A DNA stretch of 64,000 bases from Sinohyriopsis cumingii (taxonomy: Eukaryota; Mollusca; Bivalvia; Unionida; Unionidae). The stretch covers positions 27,729,577 through 27,793,576 of the forward strand of contig CM068842.1 of the NCBI GenBank assembly GCA_028554795.2. Direction: 5' to 3'. Position 1 is the stretch's first letter. Each line of letters opens with the position of its first letter. The notes under the pieces were generated by a model. The model saw only the letters and a program-made list of their open reading frames with translations. It was not told the DNA's origin and searched no databases. The position numbers and the translations under genes were made by a program. This document shows positions 1-11,745 of this stretch, one piece after another.

Positions 1-124
1 TGTGCTGTAATTTCGATGATAAGTACAATTGCATCCTCCTTACTGCACTCAAAATGAAATACACATTAAATTCCATAGCGTCTTTTTGAAAATTGCAATT
101 GAAAGACTCCATATTTTCCCCACG

Positions 125-403
125 TTATGATTTCAAACATTCAGTGACAGAAACAGAAACACATTTGCAGACGTAAACACGCTTCTCCTGCACCACTTCA
201 ATCCGATATATTTCATGTATAATTTGCACAGATGAATCCAGTCCAAAATCACAAACTTTCGTCGAATCGAAACAAAACACCAAAATATATTCACTCCAAA
301 TCAAATGGAAAAGTCGTTGCAATGCCCAGTCATTCACAATATGACTGCAAATTTCAATTTTAACTAGACACGCCATTTTCTTTTCGAAAGTTATGTTGAC
401 CAC
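125..403 (-). CDS. Candidate first coding exon, unknown protein
   Basis: A 92-codon open frame runs from 403 to 125 on the minus strand. The second methionine lies in a good animal start context (AAAATGGCG, about 376-372) and is the more likely start, giving roughly 83 residues beginning MACLVKIEICSHIV. The sequence mixes hydrophobic and charged residues without low complexity, unlike most frames in this window. I recognise no domain and no signal peptide. A CTCCGCCC-type GC box lies about 50 bases upstream on the same strand, as expected of a promoter-proximal exon. No strong splice donor was found inside the frame, so it may be a single small exon, or chance. If real, the rest of the gene lies beyond the left edge of the window. 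Confidence 0.25.
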   Translation of the reverse strand: MVNITFEKKMACLVKIEICSHIVNDWALQRLFHLIWSEYILVFCFDSTKVCDFGLDSSVQIIHEIYRIEVVQEKRVYVCKCVSVSVTECLKS

Positions 404-475
404 GCGACTAAGTTCAAATTTATCTGGGCGGAGCTATGTGCGCATTAATAATGATGTCATTTTGTAATGTCAAAT
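404..475 (-). promoter_or_regulatory. Possible promoter with GC box
   Basis: The plus strand reads CTGGGCGGAGC at about 424-434, which is an Sp1-type GC box (GGGCGG). It sits just upstream of the AAAATGGCG start of the minus-strand candidate exon. CpG and GC content are locally higher than in the AT-rich surroundings. No TATA box was identified. Support is only positional. Confidence 0.2.
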
Positions 476-689
476 CTGTGCTTGTGTATTTAGTTTGGAA
501 TACAGCATTCATTCATTTACGTTGTTTCTTGTAGTGTATTTTGTTTATATAATTAAACCTTAGGTTGAATAAAAAAATGAGCATATAATAAAAAGGATAC
601 TCGTTTTGTCGGAAGGATATACTACACTCACAAGTTCGTGCAGTATTCATTCCGAAAACTCGTTCCTATTTTCCCATACAAATGCAGTA

Positions 690-1003
690 ACCTATAAATA
701 TGCATGATATATATGGTATTTCATTATGTACACGGGATTTCATTATATGCATGATATATATGGTATTTCATTATGTACAAAGGATTTCATTATATGCATG
801 ATATATATGGTATTTCATTTCATACATGATGTACCAGTATATGGTATTTCATTATGTTTATGGTATTCCATTACATGCATGATATATATGGTATTTCATT
901 TCATACATGATGTACCGGTATATGGTATTTCATTATGTTTATGGTATTTCATTATGTATATGGTATTTCATTATGTTTATGGTATTCCATTATATGCATG
1001 ATA
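690..1003. repeat. AT-rich imperfect minisatellite
   Basis: Repeated copies of TATGGTATTTCATTATG, alternating with ATGCATGATATATATGG and CATACATGATGTACC segments. The composite period varies from about 19 to 75 bases. A 91-codon open frame runs through it but simply reflects the repeat and is not considered a gene. Confidence 0.85.
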
Positions 1004-1625
1004 CTCACAGTACATCAGCAAGAGTTAGGGAATGTTTAGATATCTTCCGTTGATTATGACTAAACATTTGGATCAAAAAGCTGAAGCACAAAGCTAAATT
1101 CCTTTGTTTTTTTCTTTCAGGTAAGTGACAAAAACAAGTCCTGCTGTCGTAAGCTGCTCCTTGCTTTAGGTCCTGAATGTGTTTATGATGGAGAGAAGTT
1201 TTCACAGGTGTAATTAGCTTGTATACAGCATTGCATTGCTGGGTGAGATTCTGGATGTGAGACACAAGAACAAGGTTCTTGACCTATGTACAGTGTTCTT
1301 GTGGTTCATTTTTCCCTAAAGCGCCAAGAACCTTGTTTGAGAACTGTCAAGAACCTTGTTCTCAGGTTGAGAACCAATACCACCTCTGAGGTATTAGTAG
1401 ACAAGAACAAAGATGGCAGAACATGATGATCATTGATCTCCAATTATTTGTTTGTTTGTTTGTTTTCAAATGAACTCATGTTGTTAGGGGGAGCACACTC
1501 AGGAGTAATCAAGAACCAATGAAAACATGTTCTTGGTGTTGGGGAAGAATCCCAGAACAGGTGATGGCCACTATGGTTTGTAGAAGCTACACTTAAACAT
1601 TTATATTCGATAGAAGTGTTTATGT
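1004..1625. other. No gene; short GGTTCTTG/CAAGAACC repeats
   Basis: No coding region is supported. Between 1266 and 1375 the octamer CAAGAACC or its complement GGTTCTTG (or near matches) recurs about six times in both orientations, giving weak hairpin potential. The rest appears unique. Confidence 0.5.
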
Positions 1626-2660
1626 GGTACACAACCTTTCAGTGTTTGGTGTGACTACTTTTTAGAAGCTACACTTGCACAGTTATGTTAGGTATTTGTA
1701 GGTACACAACCTTGCATTGTTTGGTGTGACTACTTTTTAGAAGCTACACTTGTACAGTTATGTTAGATGTTCATAGGTACACAACCTTTCAGTGTTTGGT
1801 GTGACTACTTTATAGAAGCTACACTTGTACAGTTATGTTAGATGTTCATAGGTACACAACCTTTCAGTGTTTGGTGTGACTACTTTTTAGAAGCTACACT
1901 TGCACAGTTATGTTAGATGTTCATAGGTACACAACCTTTCAGTGTTTGGTGTGACTACTTTATAGAAGCTACACTTGTACAGTTATGTTAGATGTTCAAA
2001 GGTACACAACCTTTCAGTGTTTGGTGTGACTACTTTTTAGAAGCTACACTTGCACAGTTACGTTAGATGTTCATAGGTACACAACCTTTCAATGTTTGGT
2101 GTGACTACTTTATAGAAGCTGTACTTGTACAGTTATGTTAGATGTTCATAGGTACACAACCTTTCAGTGTTTGGTGTGACTACTTTTTAGAAGCTACACT
2201 TGCACAGTTATGTTAGATGTTCATAGGTACACAACCTTGCAGTGTTTGGTTTGACTACTTTTTAGAAGCTACACTGGTATAGTTATTTTTAGATGTTCAT
2301 AGGGTACACAACCTTGCAATTTTTGGTGTGACTACTTTTCAGAAGCTACATTTGTACATTTATGTTAGATGTTCGTAGGGTACACACTCTTGCAATGTTT
2401 GGTGTGACTACTTTTTAGAAGCTACATTTGTACATTTATGTTAGATGTTCGTAGGGTACACAACCTTGCAATGTTTGGTGGGACTACTTTTTAGAAGCTA
2501 CATTTGTACATTTATGTTAGATGTTCGTAGGGTACACACTCTTGCAGTGTTTGGTGGGACTACTTTTTAGAAGCTACATTTGTACATTTATGTTAGATGT
2601 TCGTAGGGTACACACTCTTGCAGTGTTTGGTGGGACTGTGCTCGTTAGAAGCTAAGCTAG
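1626..2660. repeat. 75-bp satellite array
   Basis: Direct tandem repeats with a 75-base period: GGTACACAAC starts at 1626, 1701, 1776 and 1851 at exact 75-base spacing. About 13-14 copies are present. Left and central copies are nearly identical. Rightmost copies (from about 2290) carry an extra G (period 76) and diverge, reading CACACTCTTGC in place of CACAACCTTTC. The final copy is joined to a unique block ending near 2706 that leads into the 43-bp array. Monomers contain the palindrome AAGCTACACTTG with AGAAGCT. No coding potential. Confidence 0.95.
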
Positions 2661-3317
2661 CACAACTATGAGGTTCTGGTAATGAAATTCCCAAGATCAA
2701 TCTGTGACACAAATGGCTCAGGTATCCATTTCTCATGCAAATCTTATAGACACAAATGGCTCAGATATCCATTTCTCATGCAAATCTTATAGACACAGAT
2801 GGCTCAGATATTCTATTTCTCATGCAAATCTTATAGACACAAATGGCTCAGATATCCATTTCTCATGAAAATCTTATAGACACAAATGGCTCAGATATCC
2901 ATTTCTCATGCAAATCTTATAGACACAAATGGCTCAGATATCCATTTCTCATGCAAATCTTATAGACACAAATGGCTCAGGTATCCATTTCTCATGCAAA
3001 TCTTTTAGACACAAATGGCTCAGATACCCATTTCTCATGCAAATCTTTTAGACATAAATGCCTCAGATATCCATTTCTCATGCAAATCTTATAGACACAA
3101 ATGTCTCAGATATCCATTTCTCATGCAAATCTTATAGACTCAAATGTCTCAGATATCCATTTCTCATGCAAATCTTATAGACACAAATGGCTCAGGTATC
3201 CATTTCTCATGCAAATCTTATAGACACAAATGGCTCAGATATCCATTTCTCATGCAAATCTTATAGACACAAATGTCTCAGATATCCATTTCTCATGCAA
3301 ATCTTATAGACACAAAT

Positions 3318-3460
3318 AGCTTAGAAGCTACATTTGTACATTTATGTTAGATGTTCGTAGGGTACACACTCTTGCAGTGTTTGGTGGGACTGTGCTCGTT
3401 AGAAGCTAAGCTAGCACAACTATGAGGTTCTGGTAATGAAATTCCCAAGATCAATCTGTG
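3318..3460. repeat. Satellite junction block, copy 2
   Basis: This block starts with a piece of the 75-bp monomer (AGAAGCTACATTTG) and ends in a unique segment (GGTTCTGGTAATGAAATTCC). It repeats the junction found at about 2564-2706, so the boundary between the two satellites has been copied into the middle of the 43-bp array. Confidence 0.9.
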
Positions 3461-3855
3461 ACACAAATGGCTCAGGTATCCATTTCTCATGCAAATCTTA
3501 TAGACACAAATGGCTCAGGTATCCATTTCTCATGCAAATCTTTTAGACACAAATGGCTCAGATACCCATTTCTCATGCAAATCTTTTAGACATAAATGCC
3601 TCAGATATCCATTTCTCATGCAAATCTTATAGACACAAATGTCTCAGATATCCATTTCTCATGCAAATCTTATAGACTCAAATGTCTCAGATATCCATTT
3701 CTCATGCAAATCTTATAGACACAAATGGCTCAGGTATCCATTTCTCATGCAAATCTTATAGACACAAATGGCTCAGATATCCATTTCTCATGCAAATCTT
3801 ATAGACACAAATGTCTCAGATATCCATTTCTCATGCAAATCTTATAGACACAAAT

Positions 3856-3998
3856 AGCTTAGAAGCTACATTTGTACATTTATGTTAGATGTTCGTAGGG
3901 TACACACTCTTGCAGTGTTTGGTGGGACTGTGCTCGTTAGAAGCTAAGCTAGCACAACTATGAGGTTCTGGTAATGAAATTCCCAAGATCAATCTGTG
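3856..3998. repeat. Satellite junction block, copy 3
   Basis: Third copy of the 143-bp junction block, starting exactly 538 bases after copy 2. The 43-bp variants lying before copies 2 and 3 occur in the same order, which marks a tandem duplication of a 538-bp higher-order unit. Confidence 0.9.
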
Positions 3999-5545
3999 AC
4001 ACAAATGGCTCAGGTATCCATTTCTCATGCAAATCTTATAGACACAAATGGCTCAGATATCCATTTCTCATGCAAATCTTATAGACACAGATGGCTCAGA
4101 TATTCTATTTCTCATGCAAATCTTATAGACACAAATGGCTCAGACATCCATTTCTCATGAAAATCTTATAGACACAAATGGCTCAGATATCCATTTCTCA
4201 TGCAAATCTTATAGACACAAATGGCTCAGATATCCATTTCTCATGCAAATCTTATAGACACAAATGGCTCAGATATCCATTTCTCATGCAAATCTTATAG
4301 ACACAAATGGCTCTGGTATCCATTTCTCATGCAAATCTTTTAGACACAAATGGCTCAGATACCCATTTCTCATGCAAATCTTTTAGACATAAATGCCTCA
4401 GATATCCATTTCTCATGCAAATCTTATAGACACAAATGTCTCAGATATCCATTTCTCATGCAAATCTTATAGACACAAATGGCTCAGGTATCCATTTCTC
4501 ATGCAAATCTTATAGACACAAATGGCTCAGATATCCATTTCTCATGCAAATCGTATAGACACAAATGGCTCAGGTATCCATTTCTCATGCAAATCTTATA
4601 GACACAGATGGCTCAGATATTCATTTCTCATGCAAATCTTATAGACACAAATGGCTCAGATATCCATTTCTCATGAAAATCTTATAGACACAAATGGCTC
4701 AGATATCCATTTCTCATGCAAATCTTATAGACACAAATAGCTCAGATATCCATTTCTCATGCAAATCTTATAGACACAAATGGCTCAGGTATCCATTTCT
4801 CATGCAAATCTTATAGACACAAATGTCTCAGATATCCATTTCTCATGCAAATCTTATAGACTCAAATGTCTCAGATATCCATTTCTCATGCAAATCTTAT
4901 AGACACAAATGGCTCAGGTATCCATTTCTCATGAAAATCTTATAGACACAAATGGCTCAGATATCCATTTCTCATGCAAATCTTATAGACACAAATAGCT
5001 CAGATATCCATTTCTCATGCAAATCTTATAGACACAAATGGCTCAGGTATCCATTTCTCATGCAAATCTTATAGACACAAATGGCTCAGATATCCATTTC
5101 TCATGCAAATCTTATAGACATAAATGCCTCAGATATCCATTTCTCATGCAAATCTTATAGACACAAATGTCTCAGATATCCATTTCTCATGAAAATCTTA
5201 TAGACACAAATGGCTCAGGTATCCATTTCTCATGCAAATCTTATAGACACAAATGGCTCAGGTATCCATTTCTCATGCAAATCTTATAGACACAAATGGC
5301 TCAGGTATCCATTTCTCATGAAAATCTTGTAGACACAAATGCCTCAGATATCTGTTTCTCATGCAAATCTTTTAGACATGAATGGCTCAAATCTCTATTT
5401 CTTGTGCAAATATTGTAAACACAAATAGCCCAGATATCCATTTTTCATGTAAATCTTTTAGACACAAAAAGCTCAAATCTCCATTTTTCAAACAAATCTT
5501 TTAGACAAAAATCCCTCAGATCTCCATTTCTCATGCAAACATTCC

Positions 5546-7023
5546 TCACATATTGTAGTTGAACATAATGAGTTATAACCTCTAATTTTCAAGTGTTTGT
5601 GATTAAAAATTTAATTAATTTGACTGTATAATGTTAAAATTGATCTTGTCACATAGTTCATTGATTAAGGGCACTTCATTTACTGTTCTAAATGTATTGG
5701 ACTCCATTTTTATCTTAAATCTAGTTAAACAGAATTTCTTATGGGACTGATTTTTTCCAGTTGCCATTGAGGAGGTTGTATATGTAGGACTTTCATGGAA
5801 ATGGGATAAATACATGTTTCAAATATGCAAAGTATGAGAACTTACTTATTGCATAACACTTCACAAAAGATATTTCTGGGATGGAGTTGGTACAAGAATC
5901 TACCAGGTAATTTAATTACTAAGCAAATGGTACCAGTATTTAGAACTATATTTCAAAGCAGAAAAACAGTTTCAAAACAAAATTAAGTGTTTAGGGATCA
6001 GTGCTGATAAATCAGACCCACCACCTAGGGCCTTCCATGAGATTTAACTTAGAGGGTGAGATACCAAAGTAGATAGTGGATTTGGGGGACATTCCATTTG
6101 CCAACAGGGCTAATAATTTTTTTAAATAATTGAGGTGTAAAGTAAAATTAGCAGGCGAAATCGCCCTGCTCCCCACTGATAAGGAAACTCCTGCACACCA
6201 GTAATGATATTGACTGGCATTTAATGGGCTGATATCTCCTGTTCATTAAAACATGCAAAAATCTGCAGACAATCTTGTCTGCACACATCAGTGTACATTT
6301 TATACACCTAATTTTATTTTTCATGGCTGTTGAGCTACCAATGACTGAAGGGTTTTAACATTATGTACGTAATATTTCTGGATCAAAACCTATGTTTGGT
6401 GACTTCTAAATCTATATGGAATAGCACAAACCTCTGCATTGTTCCCATTTTGAATTTCATGCTAGATATGGCCATTACCAGATACCAATGTGTAAACTCT
6501 ATGCAGGTGTGCTCAAGAAAGATTTGCATGCAGTAAAATTTCATATCTTAATTAACAGGTTACATCAGACCCCCATATCATCCATCAATAATAACACAGA
6601 TTTGGGTTGGTGTGATTTATCAGACTGTTTAGAATACTGCTTCTTACCTGATTTGATCTTGAGGGAATAGTGTTCCATAACTCTGTGCAGAACATATCAA
6701 GGGAATAGTGTTCCATGACTGTGCAGAACATTTAAAGGGAATAGTGTTCCATAAATCTGTGCAGAATTTAAAATTAAGTGTGCATTGTTTCAGGCTGTGA
6801 AATGTTTATCAGTTGTCTTCATCTTTTGTTTAAGACTGTTGGTTGTCCTTTTGTGAGAGGGAACCAGCAGCAACCACAGAGATAAATGACAGTAAATACA
6901 CAAATATTTAACATATTATATAATGTTATAGTCAGAAACAAACGGATGGGTACTAGGTGTCAAGGTTGCTGAACTTCAGGTGTGACCATTGTCTTGGAAA
7001 ATGTCTTTTATTAGTTTAACAAT
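5546..7023. other. No gene; one dispersed-repeat copy
   Basis: No exon is supported. Positions about 6005-6260 resemble the flanks of the 24-kb array: GGGCCTTCCATGAGATTT here against GGGCCTTCCATTAGATTT near 23992, and the segment around 6170-6215 resembles 24700-24740. A 60-codon frame at 6488-6670 has no distinguishing features. Confidence 0.4.
6660..6775. repeat. Three-copy direct repeat
   Basis: Three copies of GGGAATAGTGTTCCAT followed by a CTGTGCAGAA segment, with a period of about 40 bases. Each copy contains the imperfect palindrome GGAATAGTGTTCC. Confidence 0.85.
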
Positions 7024-7987
7024 CATGCTCACTCATACCCTGTATAGCCATTTGCCCGATGTCATTTGGTTGGGTCTTACTTGTATCTTGTATAGCCATT
7101 TGTCCCATGTCATTTGGTTGGGTCTTACTTGTATCTTGTATAGCCATTTGTCCCATGTCATTTGGTTGGGTCTTGTATCTTGTATAGCCATTTGTCCCAT
7201 GTCATTTGGTTGGGTCTTACTTGTATCTTGTATAGCCATTTGTCCCATGTCATCATTTGGGTCTTACTTGTATTTTGTATAGCCATTTGTCCCATGTCAT
7301 TTGGTTGGGTCTTGTAGCTTGTATAGCCATTTGTCCCATGTCATTTAGTTGGATCTTACTTGTATCTTGTATAGCCATTTGTCCCATGTCATTTGGTTGG
7401 GTCTTACTCGTACTCTGTATAATCATTGGTCTCATTTCATTTGGTTGGGTTTTACTTGTATCTTGTATTGCCATTTGTCCCACATCATTTGGTTGGGTTT
7501 TGCTTGTATAGCCATTTGTCCCAGGTCATTTGGTTGTGTTTTACTTGTATAGCCATTTGTCCCATATCATTTGTTGGGTCTTGTATCTTGTATAGCCATT
7601 TGTCCCATGTCATTGGTTGGGTCTTATTTGTATCTTGTATAGCCATTTGTCCCATGTCATCGATTGGGTCTTACTTGTATCGTGTATTGCCATTTGTCCC
7701 ATGTCATTTGGTTGGGTCTTGTAGCTTGTATAGCCATTTGTCCCATGTCATTTGGTTGGGTCTTACTCGTACTCTGAATAATCATTGGTCCCATTTTATT
7801 TGGTTGGGTTTTACTTGTATCTTGTATTGCCATTTGTCGCACGTCATTTGGTTGGGTTTTACTTGTATAGCCATTTGTCCCAGGTCATTTGGTTGGGTTT
7901 TACTTGTATAGCCATTTGTCCCATGTCATTTGGTTGGATCTTGCTCATACCCTGAATAGCCATTTGCCCAATGTCATTGGTTATGTC
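7024..7987. repeat. 48-bp minisatellite
   Basis: About 20 copies of a 48-base unit (TATAGCCATTTGTCCCATGT then CATTTGGTTGGGTCTTACTT plus GTATCTTG), with shorter 39-base variants lacking the TTACTTGTA segment. Because 48 and 39 are both multiples of three, frames stay open for long stretches on both strands, which creates several apparent proteins (for example 7426-7911 plus). These are periodic and shared across frames, so they are not genes. Confidence 0.93.
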
Positions 7988-8967
7988 CTCTGTATTACTG
8001 TTGATTACACTGTAATGTAGTTAATATTCTTTAAACATTTGTCTAATATTCTTTAAACATTTGTTTTGGCTCCACCAAATATAAGACAGGCAATGAACTG
8101 TGAGAAGCCCCAGTGGTCACCAAACCTGCTTTTGGTGAGAAGTGATTGTCCTGTCTTTACTTTTTGAACAAAGTCTGATAATTACATTGTTTTAGCTTGG
8201 CTCTTCAGTCTTGAAACAAAAAAGGTACATCCTTCTGAAGTTGTAGGTTTATCTAATGGGAGAATGGAATTTTATTATCGGGATGAGAGGTAATTTCTAC
8301 TACTTAATTCTATTATATTAATTTAATGCAAGTTATGCATTAGGAACATGCAGTGTATTACATCATTAAAATTAGTTTTTGCTTTTGGGGTGAAGGTGGT
8401 GGGGAGATAAATGCAAAACATTTGGATAGAGTTACTCTTTCATCTTAAACAAGGGTATACCTGTGTGAAATGTTGACCCACTTGTACAAGAAAATGATCC
8501 CAGAGTGCAATCCTTTTTTTATGATTATATTTTGGATGCTTGATAAGTTCCTTGAAATTGGTGGACCATATGTAGGAAAGATGCAGTATATGGTTGCTTG
8601 AAGGACTTGAAGTAACTCTCACCCTGGAGTGATGCATCATACCCGGCTAAAGGCAAAGTGCAAGATAGATTTATTGGGGCTTATCTTACATGCATAATAG
8701 ACAATTTTATAATGGGACAATGCATGCACAGATATGTTACAGGTTTATATTACACTTTGTAAGATTGAATTATTGAGTAGAATGATGTATGTGCAAAGTT
8801 TCCCTTCAGTACAGTTAGTTAAGCCCATTGCCATTGAATTGAGTTTACTGGACAGTGCCAGTTTCCATTAAAGATGTATAGTTTCCTAAGCAATGGAATG
8901 ATGCATGTACTTAAGGGAAGTTGAAAGTTTGGCTCACATTTTGTTGCAATATCTTGATCAGAGTTGT
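7988..8967. other. No recognisable feature
   Basis: AT-rich sequence with no supported exon, RNA gene or mobile element. Confidence 0.5.
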
Positions 8968-9100
8968 CCTTTCTCAGGTTATGTTTTTTTTTTGTTTGGT
9001 TGGTTGGTTGTTCTTTCTCAGGTTATGTTGTTCGTTTTTTTTGTTGGTTGGTTGTCCTTTCTCAGGTTTTTTGTTGTTGTTTGGTTGGTTGTTTTTTTTT
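8968..9100. repeat. Three-copy T/G-rich repeat
   Basis: Three copies, about 55 bases apart, of CTTTCTCAGGTT followed by runs of T and GGTTGGTTGG. Overlapping open frames here are low-complexity (F, L, V, W) and not credible. Confidence 0.8.
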
Positions 9101-9129
9101 TTGGCTTTTTAATGGCATTTCCGATACTT

Positions 9130-9262
9130 ATTGGCTATTTCATGGAAGTTAAGTGCCTTTCCTAAGGACACACTAAAGGCAGCCAATTGAATCTGGCCAG
9201 GGCATGTATTAAACCCATGACCCTTGTATTATGGGTCAAATGATCTGCCAACTGAGCTGTGG
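9130..9262 (-). mobile_element. tRNA-derived SINE (family C), degenerate
   Basis: On the minus strand the sequence reads AGCTCAGTTGGCAGATCA, a good pol III A box of a tRNA head, followed by a weak B box (GGGTTTAATACATGCCC). A body with TGTCCTTAGGAAAGGCACTT, a core shared with the other family C copies, follows. It is diverged and no target duplication was found. Confidence 0.6.
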
Positions 9263-9457
9263 CCATATCACATTGAAAATGCTGGTTCTAGTCATTTGGA
9301 TGATTTGAGCATTATTCGTTGGTGGGGTTTGTCTTTAGTGTTGTACAACATTATGTCATCAGGTTCATCACAGATTTCATTGCCACTGAATAACTTTGGA
9401 ATGACTTGATTGATGTACTAAACCAAATTGGATAGAAATCTTTTTATATTAAGACCA

Positions 9458-9666
9458 ACCATATGTACTCATATACAAGTCAGATCCAGCTGTACAGACC
9501 CAGATCTGCCATTGCATAATGTGCTGGCACATCTGCATCTGTGCAATTTGTTAGGAGTAATCGGTAGAACAATATAAGACCTGATCTGCTGGCACATTAT
9601 GTGATGGCAGGTCAAGGTATGTGTTGTTTGCAATAGGATCTGACTAACAAGTGAGTAAATATGGTA
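9458..9666. mobile_element. Palindromic MITE-1, full length
   Basis: About 209 bp with inverted ends (ACCATATGTACTCATATACA and the complement of GTGAGTAAATATGGTA). The interior is built of inverted AGATCTG/CAGATCT blocks with CATAATGTGC. It is one of ten copies of this family in the window. Confidence 0.8.
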
Positions 9667-11221
9667 GTAGATATGATAGGTTAAGCATTGTTTTCACCAT
9701 GTCCAACATGCAGACAGAAGTGTGTGGGTTCTTAGACTCCTTCATTAGATTAACCTGGGTAGGCTGTGTCCATTGGCAAAATACTTTACTCCAGTGGTTT
9801 GACACTAAGTAACCTTCAAGTATTGACGTGCTTTAAAACATGAAACCAAAAACTAAATGAAACTAACATGGTTTAAAAGAGTTATGGTCTCAGTTTGACT
9901 GGCATTTTCTTATACTTCAGTTGCATGATACTGGCAGGTACATCCATGTTCTTTTTTAGCACATGTCTATTTGTCTTTGTGTTTCATATCTCCATCTTAG
10001 GCCAATATTAAATCCCATAAAGATGCTATAAATCATAAAAGTACAGTGTCTATAAATTTTACAATGTAATCTCCAAATATGTGTCACAAACTATTGGTCA
10101 TTCACTTGTTTGCAGTACATTTATGTGTAACTTTGTTCTTATTAAAGAGAACAGTTTTATATATTTGTATAGTCTCGGTAAATTTGAAAAACGTTCTCTG
10201 GCTGCAAATTTTGATGATTTACACAGTACAGTATCAGGTTGAATATTGGTAACACCCTTTTAAATGATGGCAAAGGCAATCCTGTTTAAAAGCATTGGAG
10301 TGCAATTTTCACCTCAAAACAAGTACAGTAACGTGGGGGTGGAAATGTTCAGAGGAAGAATTGGTCACAGGAATAGACTTTTCAAAACTTAAAGGTTTCT
10401 GTAATAACTGTTTTTGATTGATAATTTAGATTTTTGTTGAACTGTAAATTAGCGTGGGCAGTGCTAAGAGGAAATTTTAGACATGCCAGTTTCAGTCTGT
10501 CAGCAAACAGCCGAGCCAGAGCGGCTTCTGTAGCTACCGATAAATGTAGATGGATGGATTGACACATGGATGGATAGATCAGCAAGTTGGCAACCTAATA
10601 TTCTTATGAAAAGTAATATCTTTATTGGAATCCTAGTATGCCTAAATAACCGCTTATTCTTAAGCTGATAATAATGAATAATTTGCTGATATGGATAAAT
10701 AATGTCTTACATTATTCATGGCATTTGCTTTTTCAAAGGATCATTCAATCAAGAGCTTTATGCATTTTTTTCACACGTTATTGCTTTGACGCCATGTAGA
10801 CTTTTTCAATTTTTATTCAGTGTTTATGCAGAAAGAAAATGCATAGAATCCAATGGGTGTTTTAAAAGTTTTTCCCAAGGTATTTCAATGTTGACACTAT
10901 GGGGGTAACCATTATTTAGTTCCTGTGCATGTCTGATCAAGTGAAATTTGAGCTACATGAGCTACATGGAGACACAAATATCCTGACAATAATCCCCAAA
11001 TTGTGAAGTCAATATTAACCAATTTGTTGTCTTGTTCAAAGTCAGATTATCCTATTGAAACTATTAAAATGGTGACAGTTGTGGTACTGCAAGTTGCAAT
11101 TTTAGTGAGCATAAAATTTTAGAAAATTTAGTGAGGAAACAAAAATTTGGCTAAAGTTTTACAAGTTACTTTTTTGTAATGACATCATACTTGGTAGTAA
11201 TATAGTACATATGCCGCTGAG
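9667..11221. other. No gene; short GGAT-type repeat
   Basis: No exon is supported. Positions 10548-10580 hold an imperfect GATG/GATA microsatellite. Two small open frames (10382-10585 minus, 10702-10908 plus) lack recognisable domains. Confidence 0.45.
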
Positions 11222-11460
11222 CAGGGGTTTCAGTACAAGATGTTAGCCTGCAATTTTTCACTGTACATCTACGGGAATTGCTACCTACAATTCCAGAAGT
11301 TCAAACCAGTCTATTTGTAAAGTTTTATACTGCATCATAATAATCTGTTGGAGACCATTCATCCAATTAGGATTAGCTTGTTCTATTTAATTCAGATCAT
11401 TGCAAGTCAAGAAGAGGCCTGCTTTTTCTGATTTGACATCACTTAAAGCACTCATCTGAC
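11222..11460. repeat. Dispersed repeat G, diverged copy
   Basis: Shares GCAGGGGTTTCAGTACAAGATG (approximately), a GGAATTGC...CCAGAA segment, ATTCATCCAATTAG and GCCTGCTTTTTC with the copies near 38.6 and 39.4-39.7 kb. The function and class are unknown. Confidence 0.6.
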
Positions 11461-11745
11461 TTGATTCATCTCAGTCGAAGAGAACATATAATTTTCAGTG
11501 TTTTTATTTTCACAGCCAGTTGATCTTGATCAGGAGTGGTGATAACTTGTAATAATGAAACATGGAAGGCATACAATTGACATTTGGTTCAATAAAAAAA
11601 AAATCAAATAGTGGTTTGAAACAGATTATTACAGTTTTATAAAGTATACAGTGCAGATTGTATGGCATGAAACATAAACATAAATATATAGGCCAGTCAG
11701 CTGTTAATAGTACAAAATTTGATGATACCAGAGGTTATTGATATA

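Larger units (their letters stand above)
2707..5545. repeat. 43-bp satellite array carrying octamer motifs
   Basis: Head-to-tail array of a 43-base unit of the form GACACAAATGGCTCAGATAT followed by CCATTTCTCATGCAAATCTTATA. There are roughly 60 units, with a degenerate right edge after about 5340. Variants differ at fixed places: GGCTCAG, TGTCTCAG or GCCTCAG; GATATCC or GGTATCC; CTTATAG or CTTTTAG; ATGCAAAT or ATGAAAAT. By manual count about 49 units keep a perfect ATGCAAAT octamer, the canonical POU-factor binding site. The array is interrupted by two copies of a 143-bp block (3318-3460 and 3856-3998) that joins it to the 75-bp satellite. No coding potential. Confidence 0.95.

Noticed and set aside
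1266-1375. Steroid-receptor response elements from AGAACA/TGTTCT-like words
   Set aside because: The spacing does not match AGAACAnnnTGTTCT; only short GGTTCTTG repeats are present.
2707-5545. CRISPR array
   Set aside because: Units are contiguous 43-bp monomers without unique spacers, in a eukaryotic setting.
7024-7987. Several long frames on both strands
   Set aside because: They follow a 48/39-base repeat whose length is divisible by three; the peptides are periodic and appear in several frames at once.
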